Shown piece by piece: positions 7,954 through 16,277 of a DNA stretch of 64,000 nucleotides (position 1 is its first letter; each line of letters opens with the position of its first letter). The stretch spans positions 1-64,000 of the forward strand of contig CAYJHQ010000002.1 in assembly GCA_964369775.1 (NCBI GenBank), given 5' to 3'. The translations under genes and the position numbers were made by a program. This DNA is from CAUPWF01 sp964369775 (GTDB taxonomy: Bacteria; Bacillota; Clostridia; Lachnospirales; Lachnospiraceae). The notes under the pieces are model-generated. The model was given only the letters and a program-made list of their open reading frames with translations, did no database searches and had not been told where the DNA came from.

Positions 7954-8976
7954 ATGTCAAAATGTTATAGTAAAATTGTCGCAGCAATAGAAGCAGGAGA
8001 GTCTGTAATATTTACAAGTGTTGTGCGAAATAGCGGATCCACTCCTGGTGCAATGGGAACCCATATGATAGTGTATCCTGACGGTGAGACGTTTGGAACA
8101 GTGGGAGGAGGTGCAATTGAATACGAGGTGCAACAGCAAGCTATAAAGTTATTTAAAACAAAGTCATCATACCTAGAAACGTATCAATTAACACCTAATG
8201 AAATTCAGGATTTAGGCATGGTGTGTGGAGGAAGAGTAACTATTTATTACCACTATATTGATCCTTGTTTGGAAAGAAATCTAGCAGTGTTTTCCTATTT
8301 GTCCAATCACATAGAAAGTGGAAGAGATATTTGGCTTCTTCGCCATATTAAAAACTTTAAAGTAGTAGGTATGGGAGTATGGGATAAAGAATTACATTTG
8401 GGAGAAAGTGATTTTGGCGAAATAGATATTCACTCAATGTTAGGTAATCAAGTTATATATAAAGAAGGTATAGATAGCTATCTAGTTGATCCAGTTTCAA
8501 GGGCTGGAAAGGTGTATATCTTTGGTGGTGGTCATGTTTCACAGGCATTAGCACCTATTGTATCTTCAGTCGATTTTCCGATTGTTATCTACGAAGACAG
8601 AGAGGCTTTTGCAAAGACAGAATTATTTCCGGAAAAAAGTGAGATTGTCTTAGGGTCATTCTTGGAAATTGATTCGAACATAAGCATATCGGAAAAGGAT
8701 TACATTGTAATTATGACAAGAGGTCATCAGGCTGACTTTGAAGTTTTATCACAAGTGTTAAACAGTGAAGCAACCTATATAGGGTGCATAGGAAGTAAGA
8801 CAAAAGTAAAGGCTACCATGGGGCGACTCGAGGAGTTAGGGTTTTCACAAAAGGAACTTTCACGTATTCATAGCCCAATAGGAATTGCCATAGGTGGAAG
8901 AACGCCAGCTGAGATTGCTATAAGCATTACAGCACAATTAATTGCACATCGCGCTAGAATTAAAGTGACGCACTAA
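7954..8976 (+). CDS. xdhC: XdhC family molybdenum hydroxylase maturation protein
   Basis: A 340-residue protein with the two XdhC/CoxI domains. The N-terminal domain has VVRNSGSTPGAMGTHMIV and TVGGGAIEYEV with the conserved cysteine in DLGMVCGGRV. The C-terminal Rossmann domain has GKVYIFGGGHVSQALAP, IMTRGHQADFEVL, IGCIGSKTK and SPIGIAIGGRTPAEIA. XdhC binds molybdenum cofactor and delivers it, with terminal sulfur, to xanthine-dehydrogenase-type enzymes. No such enzyme is in this window. GAAAGGAAG precedes the ATG. It follows a broken HD gene and is some 9 kb from the other cofactor genes. Confidence 0.88.
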   Translation: MSKCYSKIVAAIEAGESVIFTSVVRNSGSTPGAMGTHMIVYPDGETFGTVGGGAIEYEVQQQAIKLFKTKSSYLETYQLTPNEIQDLGMVCGGRVTIYYHYIDPCLERNLAVFSYLSNHIESGRDIWLLRHIKNFKVVGMGVWDKELHLGESDFGEIDIHSMLGNQVIYKEGIDSYLVDPVSRAGKVYIFGGGHVSQALAPIVSSVDFPIVIYEDREAFAKTELFPEKSEIVLGSFLEIDSNISISEKDYIVIMTRGHQADFEVLSQVLNSEATYIGCIGSKTKVKATMGRLEELGFSQKELSRIHSPIGIAIGGRTPAEIAISITAQLIAHRARIKVTH

Positions 8977-9130
8977 GAAATGGTGTTGCATATTATGAAA
9001 AAATATGTGAGTAAATGAAAAACGAATTTAAATAAGGGAACAAGAGATATAGAGTATTGACTAAGTGATAAAGATGTATTAAGATTTATTACATAGTATG
9101 AACGAGAAACTTAAAAGGAGACAGTGGATT

Positions 9131-9427
9131 ATGTTAAAGCACGTTGTGTTGTTTAGAATGAAAGCAGAGAGTAAAGACAAGAGTGTAGAGTTGAGAGATT
9201 TGTTTTTAACAATGAAAAATGAAATTCCTCAAATTATCAAGGTAACTAGCGATCTTAATGTTAGACCAGGAGCGAGAGCATATGATGTCCAATTAGAAGT
9301 ATTCACAAAGGACTTAGAAGAACTAGAAAAATATGTTGCACATCCATACCATGCAGAAACGGTAGGAAGTTTCCTAGCGGAGCACGTTGCTGATATTGCA
9401 GTTGCGGACTTTATGGTAGAGGCGTAA
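9131..9427 (+). CDS. Dabb (stress-responsive A/B barrel) domain protein
   Basis: A 98-residue protein with the Dabb fold pattern: MLKHVVLFRMK at the start, then the signature DLNVRPGARAYDVQLEVFTKDLEELEKYVAHPYH and the end VADFMVEA. Dimeric ferredoxin-like barrels of this family are found in stress-responsive and degradative proteins; function in anaerobes is unknown. The ATG at 9131 is preferred (AAGGAG ten bases upstream) over an ATG 11 codons earlier. Single gene ended by the hairpin at 9480. Confidence 0.8.
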   Translation: MLKHVVLFRMKAESKDKSVELRDLFLTMKNEIPQIIKVTSDLNVRPGARAYDVQLEVFTKDLEELEKYVAHPYHAETVGSFLAEHVADIAVADFMVEA

Positions 9428-9479
9428 CAAATCTGTGAATTAAAGCTTGTTTTGTAAACTATATATATGAAATTGCTAG

Positions 9480-9518
9480 AAAAGCTACTTTTCAATCCTC
9501 TAGAAAAGTAGCTTTTTG
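9480..9518 (+). terminator. Terminator of the Dabb gene
   Basis: Inverted repeat AAAGCTACTTTTC / GAAAAGTAGCTTT (9481-9493 with 9503-9515) followed by TT on the plus strand. Located between convergent genes, it may also act weakly on lplA transcripts. Confidence 0.75.
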
Positions 9519-9530
9519 CTGTCCGTATAT

Positions 9531-10511
9531 TTAATCTGCAATCGCGCTTACTAATGTGTCTAAATCTACATTGTAGATTGCTTTTTCTAAATCATTCGCC
9601 ACTAAAACCTCTCGGATTGAAGATTTTTCGTACTTGCATCCAATTAAAACTTCAGTGATATATGTACTGTCATAAGCACTGAAAAAGTCCCCAAACATGG
9701 ATGCTTGTTCAATCTTTCCGTCTTGTATATTCAGTTTAAACTGAACTTTTCCACCATCGGTGCGAGTTGTTCGTTCAATATCAAATTTTGGATTTTTTCC
9801 ATATACAATCTCCCAAGAGTCAAATTTATCTTTGGCGATTTCTTCTACTCTTGCAATTTCCACAGATGTCAATTCATAGACAGTTCCATCTTCCCCTTTG
9901 AGAAAATCAACAATGGTATCTTTGAAAGCATCGCGGTCAATAGGTGTAGTGAGATGTTCTTTTACATTCGTTACCCTGCTTCGAATTGATTTGATTCCTT
10001 TTGAAGTGATTTTATATTCATCTACTGTAGTTGCCTTCATCATCTCTTCAATATCACTGTCAAAGAGTATTGTTCCATGGTGAACAACAGTGTCCTTAAG
10101 AATATACTGGGAATTACCAGAGAATTTTCTGCCATCAATCACAAGGTCATTTCTTCCTGAAAATTCAGCTTTAACACCGAAAGTAGCAATTGCATCTATT
10201 ACTGGTTCTAGATAATGTTTGAAGTCAATTTCATCAGATGTTTTGGGTTCGATAAAAGCAAATTGCCATCCGTTTAGATCTTGATAAACAGTTCCTCCCC
10301 CACTTAGTCTTCTGGCCACGTTAATATTTTTAGAGTCAACATAAGACTTGTTGATTTCTTCTAGTGTATTTTGATTTCTTCCAACTACTAAAGTAGGAGT
10401 GACATGCCAAACGATAAATACTTTATCATCAAATTTTTTTTCGGTTGCTAGATAGTACTCAAGTGCAAGGTTAAAATAGATGCTCGTTGAGTTTGATGGT
10501 ACATAAATCAT
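9531..10511 (-). CDS. lplA: Lipoate-protein ligase A
   Basis: A 326-residue enzyme that activates free lipoate with ATP and attaches it to lipoyl domains. Key motifs: WHVTPTLVVGRNQNTLEEIN (lipoate-binding glycine/arginine loop), RRLSGGGTVYQDLNGWQFAFI, SGRNDLVIDGRKFSGNSQ with the catalytic lysine of the GxKxSG pattern, and HHGTILFDSD. The C-terminal accessory domain follows (about residues 245-326). No lipoylated complex is encoded nearby. The ATG at 10511 has GGAAG upstream. Confidence 0.88.
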   Translation of the reverse strand: MIYVPSNSTSIYFNLALEYYLATEKKFDDKVFIVWHVTPTLVVGRNQNTLEEINKSYVDSKNINVARRLSGGGTVYQDLNGWQFAFIEPKTSDEIDFKHYLEPVIDAIATFGVKAEFSGRNDLVIDGRKFSGNSQYILKDTVVHHGTILFDSDIEEMMKATTVDEYKITSKGIKSIRSRVTNVKEHLTTPIDRDAFKDTIVDFLKGEDGTVYELTSVEIARVEEIAKDKFDSWEIVYGKNPKFDIERTTRTDGGKVQFKLNIQDGKIEQASMFGDFFSAYDSTYITEVLIGCKYEKSSIREVLVANDLEKAIYNVDLDTLVSAIAD

Positions 10512-10662
10512 AATATTGTTTACTTCCTTTCATGTTTTAAAAGATATTGAGGTAATTATAACATGCAGCGATATTGAATTCAATATAAGTGATTAGTAAC
10601 AGTTTGAAGAAGATTATAATTATCAATAGAAAAAGACTGTCAACCATTAATTGAAAAAGTTC

Positions 10663-10691
10663 TTGACAAAATTAGAACTAGGATATAAACT
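10663..10691 (+). promoter_or_regulatory. Promoter of the aminotransferase unit
   Basis: TTGACA (10663-10668), 17-base spacer and TAAACT (10686-10691); a TATAAA overlapping it would give a 15-base spacer. The expected start point is near 10698, about 17 bases before a terminator-like hairpin. Confidence 0.6.
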
Positions 10692-10714
10692 ACCCCTATA
10701 TTAATTTAGCAAAT

Positions 10715-10766
10715 AAAAAGAGCGAACAATGGCGTTTGTACGAATGCCATTGTTCGCTCTTTTTTT
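10715..10766 (+). terminator. Terminator-like hairpin in the aminotransferase leader
   Basis: A perfect 19-bp stem (10715-10733 with 10746-10764; arms begin AAAAAGAGCGAAC and end in the T run), 12-base loop, then continuing T's to 10766. No plus-strand gene lies upstream for it to terminate, because lplA points the other way. It lies between the promoter at 10663 and the ATG at 10801, so it is either an attenuator or a barrier against incoming transcription. Confidence 0.7.
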
Positions 10767-10800
10767 GTTGAATAATAGTAGGCAAGAAGAGGAGGAGCAT

Positions 10801-12033
10801 ATGAGATTAAAAGAGACAGGATTGACGAAAGATGACATCAAAGTAAAAGTGAACACATACATGATTGAGACATATGAACGATTTGATTTTGTGGCTGATT
10901 ATGGAAGAGGAAAATTTATCTATTCATCTGATGGAGAGGAATATTTGGATTTTTATGCGGGAGTAGCGGTTAATTCATTAGGGAATTGCCCGAAGTCGGT
11001 TGTAGATGCGGTGAAAGATCAATGCGCTGACTTGATGCAAGTGTTTAATTACCCATATACAGTTCCTCAGGCGTTATTAGCTGAAAAAATTTGTACCTCA
11101 ATTGGAATGGATAAAATATTCTTTCAAAATTCAGGAGCAGAATCGAATGAAGCAATGATTAAAATGGCAAGAAAATATGGAGTTGAAAAATACGGGGAGC
11201 ATAAGTATAACATCATCACGGCAAAAAAGTCGTTTCATGGGCGAACAATGGGAGCTATGACTGCCACAGGACAAAAAAAGAATGCGATACAAAGAGGGTT
11301 TGGAGAATTAGTTCCTGGATTTACATATGCAAAATTTAATGATTTAGAAGATTTTAAAAACGCGGTAACGGAGAACACAATAGCAATTATGATAGAGCCT
11401 GTGCAAGGGGAAGGTGGTGTTCATCCAGCGACAAAAGAGTTCATGGTAGGACTGAGAAAGCTTTGCGATGAAAAAGGAATTTTACTGCTACTAGATGAAA
11501 TTCAAACAGGATGGTGTCGAACTGGAGAAATCATGGGATTTATGAATTATGGAATTCAACCGGATATTGTATCAATGGCAAAAGCCATGGGAGGTGGGAT
11601 GCCGATAGGTGCAATTTGCGCAAAAGAGGAAGTGGCAAAAGCATTCACTCAAGGTTCTCATGGATCAACATATGGTGGGCATCCTGTTTGCTGTGCGGCA
11701 TCTCTAGCTTGTATTGAAGAGTTACTTGAAAAAGAGTGTGCAGAGATAGCAAAGAAGAGGGGGAGCTACTTCGCAAATAGGTTAATGAAGTTACCATATG
11801 TGAAAGAAGTAAGGTATCAAGGATTGCTGATTGGAGTAGAATTTGAAGATAGGGTGAATGCTATAGAAATTAAGCATAAGTGCATAGAAAATAAATTATT
11901 ACTAACGGCAATAGGGACAAATATTATTCGGATGGTTCCACCACTCCTTATAACTGAAGCAGATTGTGATAAAGCATATGGAATTTTAAAGAAAGTGATA
12001 GAAGAGCTAGGGGAGGAAGCGAATGAATTTTAA
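10801..12033 (+). CDS. Class III (PLP) aminotransferase
   Basis: A 410-residue pyridoxal-phosphate enzyme of the acetylornithine / 4-aminobutyrate aminotransferase group. Visible motifs: YLDFYAGVAVNSLGN, FFQNSGAESNEAMIKMARKYG, SFHGRTMGAMTATGQ, EPVQGEGGVHP, LLLDEIQTGWCRTGEIMGF and the PLP-lysine motif SMAKAMGGGMPIGA. It moves an amino group from an omega-amino acid or ornithine derivative to 2-oxoglutarate or pyruvate, giving a semialdehyde. It overlaps an iron alcohol dehydrogenase by 11 bases, suggesting the semialdehyde is then reduced. AGGAGG 5 bases before the ATG at 10801 fixes the start. Not argD in context: no arginine genes nearby. Confidence 0.82.
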   Translation: MRLKETGLTKDDIKVKVNTYMIETYERFDFVADYGRGKFIYSSDGEEYLDFYAGVAVNSLGNCPKSVVDAVKDQCADLMQVFNYPYTVPQALLAEKICTSIGMDKIFFQNSGAESNEAMIKMARKYGVEKYGEHKYNIITAKKSFHGRTMGAMTATGQKKNAIQRGFGELVPGFTYAKFNDLEDFKNAVTENTIAIMIEPVQGEGGVHPATKEFMVGLRKLCDEKGILLLLDEIQTGWCRTGEIMGFMNYGIQPDIVSMAKAMGGGMPIGAICAKEEVAKAFTQGSHGSTYGGHPVCCAASLACIEELLEKECAEIAKKRGSYFANRLMKLPYVKEVRYQGLLIGVEFEDRVNAIEIKHKCIENKLLLTAIGTNIIRMVPPLLITEADCDKAYGILKKVIEELGEEANEF

Positions 12034-13153
12034 CTTGCAGTTAATGGCGAACTTGAAATTTGGCAGAGGTGAAATACAGAACATAGGAAAATATGCAAAG
12101 AATTATGGGAGTAAAGTTTTAATAGTAACAGGGAGAAACAGTACTAAAAAAACAGGTCTATTAGACTTGTCGATAACTAAGTTGATAGAAGAAGGCCTAA
12201 GCGTTGAAGTGTTTGATAAAGTGGAACAAAATCCGTTGACAACTATTGCGCAAGAAGGGGCGAAAGTAGCAGTAGAAAAAAAGTGTGATTTGGTTATTGG
12301 AATTGGAGGAGGCAGCATTATGGATTGTGCCAAAGCGATTGCGCTTTTAGCACTAAATAAAGGAGATGTCAACGACTATTTATTTGGGAGGAATCAGGCT
12401 ACTACAGCACTTCCGATCTTATTGGTTCCAACCACTTGTGGGACGGGTAGCGAAGCGAATGGATTTTCGGTGTTAACCAATCCGACGAATGGAGATAAAA
12501 AATCACTAAGAGGAACAATGTTAATTCCACAAATATCTATTATTGATTCGACGTTAATGGAGACAATGCCAAAAACTATATTGGCAAGTGTGTGTTTCGA
12601 TGCATTATGTCACTGTATAGAGGCGTATACATCCAAAATGAATCAACCAATTATTGATTCGATGGTATTGTATGCATTAAAACTAATAGGTAGCAATATT
12701 CAAAAAGTATATGATGAAAACCTATTAGAGAAATTTTGGGATGAGATGACGCTAGCAAGTACGATAGGTGGAATTGCAATATATGCTGCAGGAGTAACGT
12801 TACCTCATGCGATGGAACATCCTGTAAGTGGATTGAAGGATGTAGCTCATGGGAAAGGGTTAGCAGCAATAACACCTAAAATAATAGAAAAAAGTATAAA
12901 AGGATGTCCAGATAGGTACGCAACAATATCAAAGATGTTAGGGGGGAATAGTGAAGAGGATTGCGCAGAAATAGTAAAAAAAATACTGGAAAAGATTCAA
13001 CTGACATGTACATTAAGAGATTTTGGAATTGACGAGTCTGATTTGGAGTGGTTGAGCGAAAATTGCATGAAAGTATCAAGTGTTAGCATCATGAATCACC
13101 CTGTAAAATTCAAAAGAGAGGATATATGCAAAATATATGAAGCGTGTTTATAG
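12023..13153 (+). CDS. Iron-containing alcohol dehydrogenase
   Basis: A 376-residue group III NAD(P)-dependent dehydrogenase. The nucleotide site has GIGGGSIMDCAKAIA, followed by PTTCGTGSEAN. The metal-binding part shows CFDALCHCIEAYTS, LPHAMEHPVSG and DVAHGKGLAAITP, giving the conserved Asp and three His ligands. It overlaps the aminotransferase gene, so the likely job is reversible reduction of the semialdehyde to a hydroxy acid (for example GABA to succinic semialdehyde to 4-hydroxybutyrate, or the 5-aminovalerate equivalent). The exact substrate is an inference from context, not sequence. Confidence 0.82.
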   Translation: MNFNLQLMANLKFGRGEIQNIGKYAKNYGSKVLIVTGRNSTKKTGLLDLSITKLIEEGLSVEVFDKVEQNPLTTIAQEGAKVAVEKKCDLVIGIGGGSIMDCAKAIALLALNKGDVNDYLFGRNQATTALPILLVPTTCGTGSEANGFSVLTNPTNGDKKSLRGTMLIPQISIIDSTLMETMPKTILASVCFDALCHCIEAYTSKMNQPIIDSMVLYALKLIGSNIQKVYDENLLEKFWDEMTLASTIGGIAIYAAGVTLPHAMEHPVSGLKDVAHGKGLAAITPKIIEKSIKGCPDRYATISKMLGGNSEEDCAEIVKKILEKIQLTCTLRDFGIDESDLEWLSENCMKVSSVSIMNHPVKFKREDICKIYEACL

Positions 13154-13242
13154 GCAGCATGAATGGGCTGAAAATTAGAAGGGAATATCAAAAAAAGACA
13201 GAAATTAATAAAAATTATATTTAATTTTAGTGAATATTGATA

Positions 13243-13271
13243 TTGACGATTAGAGAAAACACGTTTAGAAT
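13243..13271 (+). promoter_or_regulatory. Promoter of the amino acid ABC transporter genes
   Basis: TTGACG (13243-13248), 17-base spacer, TAGAAT (13266-13271). It lies downstream of the dehydrogenase stop and upstream of a terminator-like hairpin that precedes the binding-protein gene. Confidence 0.55.
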
Positions 13272-13297
13272 AAGCCATAAGTTGATAGATAAATGCG

Positions 13298-13338
13298 AAG
13301 GGGCATTACATAATTGTTTATGTAGTGCCTCTTTTTTT
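13298..13338 (+). terminator. Terminator-like hairpin before the binding-protein gene
   Basis: Stem of about 15 bp with two G-T pairs (13299-13313 with 13318-13332; arms AGGGGCATTACATAA and TTATGTAGTGCCTCT), a 4-base loop and a T7 run. It may end the dehydrogenase transcript, but it also lies only about 20 bases after the expected start point from the promoter at 13243 and 42 bases before the next ATG, the same layout as at 10663-10801. Confidence 0.75.
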
Positions 13339-13379
13339 ATATCTATTAAGCTTAATAAAATGAGATGGGAGAGTTAAGT

Positions 13380-14213
13380 ATGAAGAAAAAATTTTTAGCA
13401 ACAATGATGTGTGTGATGATGGTAGGTGGTATGTTAGCAGGGTGTGGGACAAAAGAAGAAGTAGCAGAAGCAAACACAGAAGAGAGCACAGAGCCTGAAG
13501 AAAATGTTTCTCTAGAAGGCTCTCTTGAAGGAGTTACTTTAAAGGTTGGAACATCTGGATTGTTTGGACCATTTTCGTATTATGATACAGATGGAAAAAC
13601 ACTCATAGGATATGATGTGGATTTGTTGAATGAGCTTCAGGAAATTCTAGGGTTTGAAATTGAGAACGAACTGCAAGTAATGGATTATTCAGCTTTAGGA
13701 GCATCACTAGCAGAAGGGAAGTTAGATGTTGGCGCAGCAGCCTTGTGTGCAACAGATGAGCGAAAAGAAGTGATGAATTTCACAGAAACATATTGTGATT
13801 CAGGGCAAGCAGTGATGGTTAACGCGGAGGACGACAAGGGAATAACAGGTGTAGAAGATTTGAGTGGAAAGGTAGTAGCTGTTGAAAAAGGAACTGCTTC
13901 ACATATGTACGCAACAAACAACTTGCCAGATTCTACATTAGAGGTACATGATACTATCCCATCAGCATATGAGTCATTGGAACAAGGAAAGGTAGATGCG
14001 GTAATACAAGATGGACCAGGAGCGGCATTTTATATAAAAACAACTGAAAATACAAAACTTGAAATTGTAGGAGAGGAGTTTAATCAAGGACAATCACCAT
14101 ATGCGATAGCTGTTTCGAAGGATTGTGAATATTTAGAAGAAATTGATGGCGCATTAGCAATGCTAGCAGAGGAAGGAACGCTAGATGAACTCTATAAAAA
14201 GTGGTGTGAATAA
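13380..14213 (+). CDS. Amino acid ABC transporter substrate-binding lipoprotein
   Basis: A 277-residue family 3 solute-binding protein. The signal peptide ends in a lipobox (MLAGC, lipid-modified Cys22), followed by a Glu/Thr-rich linker. The mature domain shows LKVGTSGLFGPFSYYD, GYDVDLLNELQEILG, LDVGAAALCATDERKEVMNFTETY and GKVVAVEKGTASHMY, the usual polar amino acid binding pattern. It is first of three genes encoding a complete importer. The neighbouring aminotransferase and dehydrogenase suggest it brings in their amino acid substrate. Start chosen at 13380 (GGAG eight bases before) rather than five codons earlier. Confidence 0.85.
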   Translation: MKKKFLATMMCVMMVGGMLAGCGTKEEVAEANTEESTEPEENVSLEGSLEGVTLKVGTSGLFGPFSYYDTDGKTLIGYDVDLLNELQEILGFEIENELQVMDYSALGASLAEGKLDVGAAALCATDERKEVMNFTETYCDSGQAVMVNAEDDKGITGVEDLSGKVVAVEKGTASHMYATNNLPDSTLEVHDTIPSAYESLEQGKVDAVIQDGPGAAFYIKTTENTKLEIVGEEFNQGQSPYAIAVSKDCEYLEEIDGALAMLAEEGTLDELYKKWCE

Positions 14214-14251
14214 TATAAAGCTTACTAAAAAAAGAGATTGGAAGATAAGAT

Positions 14252-14899
14252 ATGGACTTAACATTTTTACAAGTATTGATACCTATGCTTTTGGAAGGGC
14301 TCAAGACGACAGTATTTATATCGGTAATAGGGATTGCGTTTGGAACAATTATAGGTAGTTTTTGTGGGTATGGTTTACAGATGGAGAACCGAATTATAAA
14401 AATAGTTGCAGAAACATATATTTGGCTTATACGAGCTACACCACTTATGGTTCAGGCTATTTATGCATATTATGTAATTCCGAAGCTATTAGGGCAAGAT
14501 TGGTCCTCTATAACAGTTGGGGTACTGGTAATTGCTTTAAACTCTGGAGCATTTATTTCAGAAATTGTAAGAGGTGCACTAGAGGGGATTGATAACGGAC
14601 AAAGAGAAGCAGCTGAAGCACTTGGGATGTCAAATATACAAATTATGGTAAATGTCATAATTCCACCAGCATTTAAAGCAGCAATGCCAGCTTTATTCAA
14701 TCAGTTTATTATTTCAGTAAAAGATACGGCACTGTTATCAGTAATTGTTGTGAACGAAATGACACATGCGGCAATGAATTATGTATCAATTACATTTAGT
14801 TATGTTCCAACATATACAGTATTGGCATTGTTTTATTTGGTTTTCTTATCGATACTCATTATTATTCAGAAACAGTTAGAAAAGAAAATGAGTAATTAG
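14252..14899 (+). CDS. Amino acid ABC transporter permease
   Basis: A 215-residue inner-membrane subunit of the His/Glu/Gln/Arg/opine permease type, about five membrane helices. The EAA loop that contacts the ATPase is visible as DNGQREAAEALGMSNIQIMVNVIIPPAFKAAMPAL (residues ~112-147). The segment IWLIRATPLMVQAIYAYYVIP is also typical. Lies 38 bases after the binding-protein gene and 28 before the ATPase start, in one operon. Confidence 0.88.
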   Translation: MDLTFLQVLIPMLLEGLKTTVFISVIGIAFGTIIGSFCGYGLQMENRIIKIVAETYIWLIRATPLMVQAIYAYYVIPKLLGQDWSSITVGVLVIALNSGAFISEIVRGALEGIDNGQREAAEALGMSNIQIMVNVIIPPAFKAAMPALFNQFIISVKDTALLSVIVVNEMTHAAMNYVSITFSYVPTYTVLALFYLVFLSILIIIQKQLEKKMSN

Positions 14900-14927
14900 A
14901 ATGAAAGTTAATCAAGAGGGAGGGAAT

Positions 14928-15659
14928 ATGCTAAGAGTAAAACATTTATCGAAGAAATTTGGAGATTTAGAAGTGCTTAAGGATATTAGCTTGAGGGTTA
15001 AAAAAGGAGAAGTAGTATGTATCATCGGACCGTCTGGGTCAGGGAAGAGCACATTTTTACGTTGTATCAATCAGTTGGAGACACCGACGAGTGGCTGTAT
15101 TCAATATGAGGGGAAAGACACTCTAGATAGAAGTTATGATATTCGACAATTTCGTGAAGAAGTAGGAATGGTGTTTCAAAGATTTAATTTATTTCCATTG
15201 AAAACAGTATCAGAAAATGTAATGTTAGCTCCTGTTTTAAGTAAAAAGATGAGCAAACAAGAAGCTAAAGAATATTCATTAGAACTATTAAAAAAAGTAG
15301 GACTATACGAGAAAGCAGATGCGTATTCAAAGACACTATCAGGAGGTCAGCAGCAAAGGGTTGCAATAGCAAGAGCATTGGCGATGAAACCGAAAGCCTT
15401 ATTATTTGATGAACCAACATCTGCGCTAGATCCTGAATTGGTTGGTGACGTATTAGATGTAATGAAGTCTTTAGCTAAAGAAGGAATGACGATGATTGTG
15501 GTTACTCACGAGATGGGATTTGCAAGAGATGTTTCGGACCGAGTAGTGTTTATGTCTGATGGATATATTGTAGAGGAAGGCAAGCCACATGAGATGTTCT
15601 CTAATCCAAAAGAGGAGAGAACTAGAGCGTTTTTATCACGAGTACTGCAGAATAATTGA
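14928..15659 (+). CDS. Amino acid ABC transporter ATP-binding protein
   Basis: A 243-residue GlnQ-type ATPase. Walker A GPSGSGKST, Q loop MVFQRFNLFP, signature LSGGQQQRVAIARA, Walker B ALLFDEPTSALDP and switch histidine in VVTHEMGFAR. AGGGAGGGAAT before the ATG at 14928 favours it over an ATG nine codons upstream. Third gene of the importer; no clear terminator follows directly. Confidence 0.88.
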   Translation: MLRVKHLSKKFGDLEVLKDISLRVKKGEVVCIIGPSGSGKSTFLRCINQLETPTSGCIQYEGKDTLDRSYDIRQFREEVGMVFQRFNLFPLKTVSENVMLAPVLSKKMSKQEAKEYSLELLKKVGLYEKADAYSKTLSGGQQQRVAIARALAMKPKALLFDEPTSALDPELVGDVLDVMKSLAKEGMTMIVVTHEMGFARDVSDRVVFMSDGYIVEEGKPHEMFSNPKEERTRAFLSRVLQNN

Positions 15660-15777
15660 GGTGCTCTAGTGAACTAGTCAAAAAGAAGTAGGTAGGAGAA
15701 ATGCTCATATGATGCAATGCTGATACGCTATGCAGGAGTACGGTGTAGAAAATGCAAGGCTTGTAAAGAGACAGGAT

Positions 15778-15808
15778 AAAGACTTGTATTTTAATGGATA
15801 CAAGTCTA
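15778..15808 (+). other. Hairpin in the VOC-protein leader
   Basis: The 187-base gap after the ABC ATPase gene holds a 10-bp stem (AGACTTGTAT / ATACAAGTCT around an 8-base loop, 15779-15806) without a T run, 40 bases before the VOC gene. It could stabilise or modulate the leader; nothing else was recognised in the gap. Confidence 0.4.
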
Positions 15809-15846
15809 TAATCGATAATATATTACGAGTGTCAAGGAGGATAATC

Positions 15847-16230
15847 ATGGATATAACAAAAAGAAAATTACATCACTTAAATGTATCAGTATTAGATTTA
15901 GAAAAAGAGTTGGAATTCTATACTACAGTATTGAATTTTGAGATTTTAGAGCGCTATGAAAAAGATGGTAGAGAGTTTGTCTTTATTACAGATGGAAGTA
16001 TTGTATATGAACTGTTTGAAAAAGAGGGAATTGAAGCAGCATTGTTTGAGCATGTAGCTTATGAATCAGAAGATATAGAAGCGGATTATAATCACTTCAA
16101 AAGCATGGAGCCATGTCCACTAACAACAGAGATTGGATATGCAGATTTCTTGTTCGAAAATGGTCTGTACTACTTTTTTATCAAAGGTCCAGGAAATGAA
16201 AGAATTGAATTTTGCCAAAAGAAAAAATAG
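15847..16230 (+). CDS. VOC (glyoxalase/dioxygenase fold) protein
   Basis: A 127-residue protein with the vicinal-oxygen-chelate pattern: HHLNVSVLDLEKELEFYTTVLNFEIL at the start (first metal His), EHVAYESEDIEADYNHF for the second module and GPGNERIEFCQ with the final metal Glu. Members include glyoxalase I, methylmalonyl-CoA epimerase and resistance proteins; the substrate is unknown. AGGAGG six bases before ATG 15847 fixes the start, rejecting a 39-codon upstream extension. Confidence 0.8.
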   Translation: MDITKRKLHHLNVSVLDLEKELEFYTTVLNFEILERYEKDGREFVFITDGSIVYELFEKEGIEAALFEHVAYESEDIEADYNHFKSMEPCPLTTEIGYADFLFENGLYYFFIKGPGNERIEFCQKKK

Positions 16231-16237
16231 TATTTTA

Positions 16238-16275
16238 AAAGATAGTTGAGTGGAAATGGGCTCAACTATCTTTTT
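16238..16275. terminator. Bidirectional terminator between VOC and mobA genes
   Basis: Stem AAAGATAGTTGAG / CTCAACTATCTTT (16238-16250 with 16261-16273) flanked by T runs on both strands, lying between two convergent genes. Confidence 0.85.
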
Positions 16276-16277
16276 AG

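Noticed and set aside
10729..10800. 24-codon N-terminal extension of the aminotransferase
   Set aside because: It would be encoded by the terminator-like hairpin; a strong ribosome site precedes the ATG at 10801.
15660..15846. Structured regulatory RNA before the VOC gene
   Set aside because: Only one simple hairpin without T run; no known riboswitch core motif recognised.
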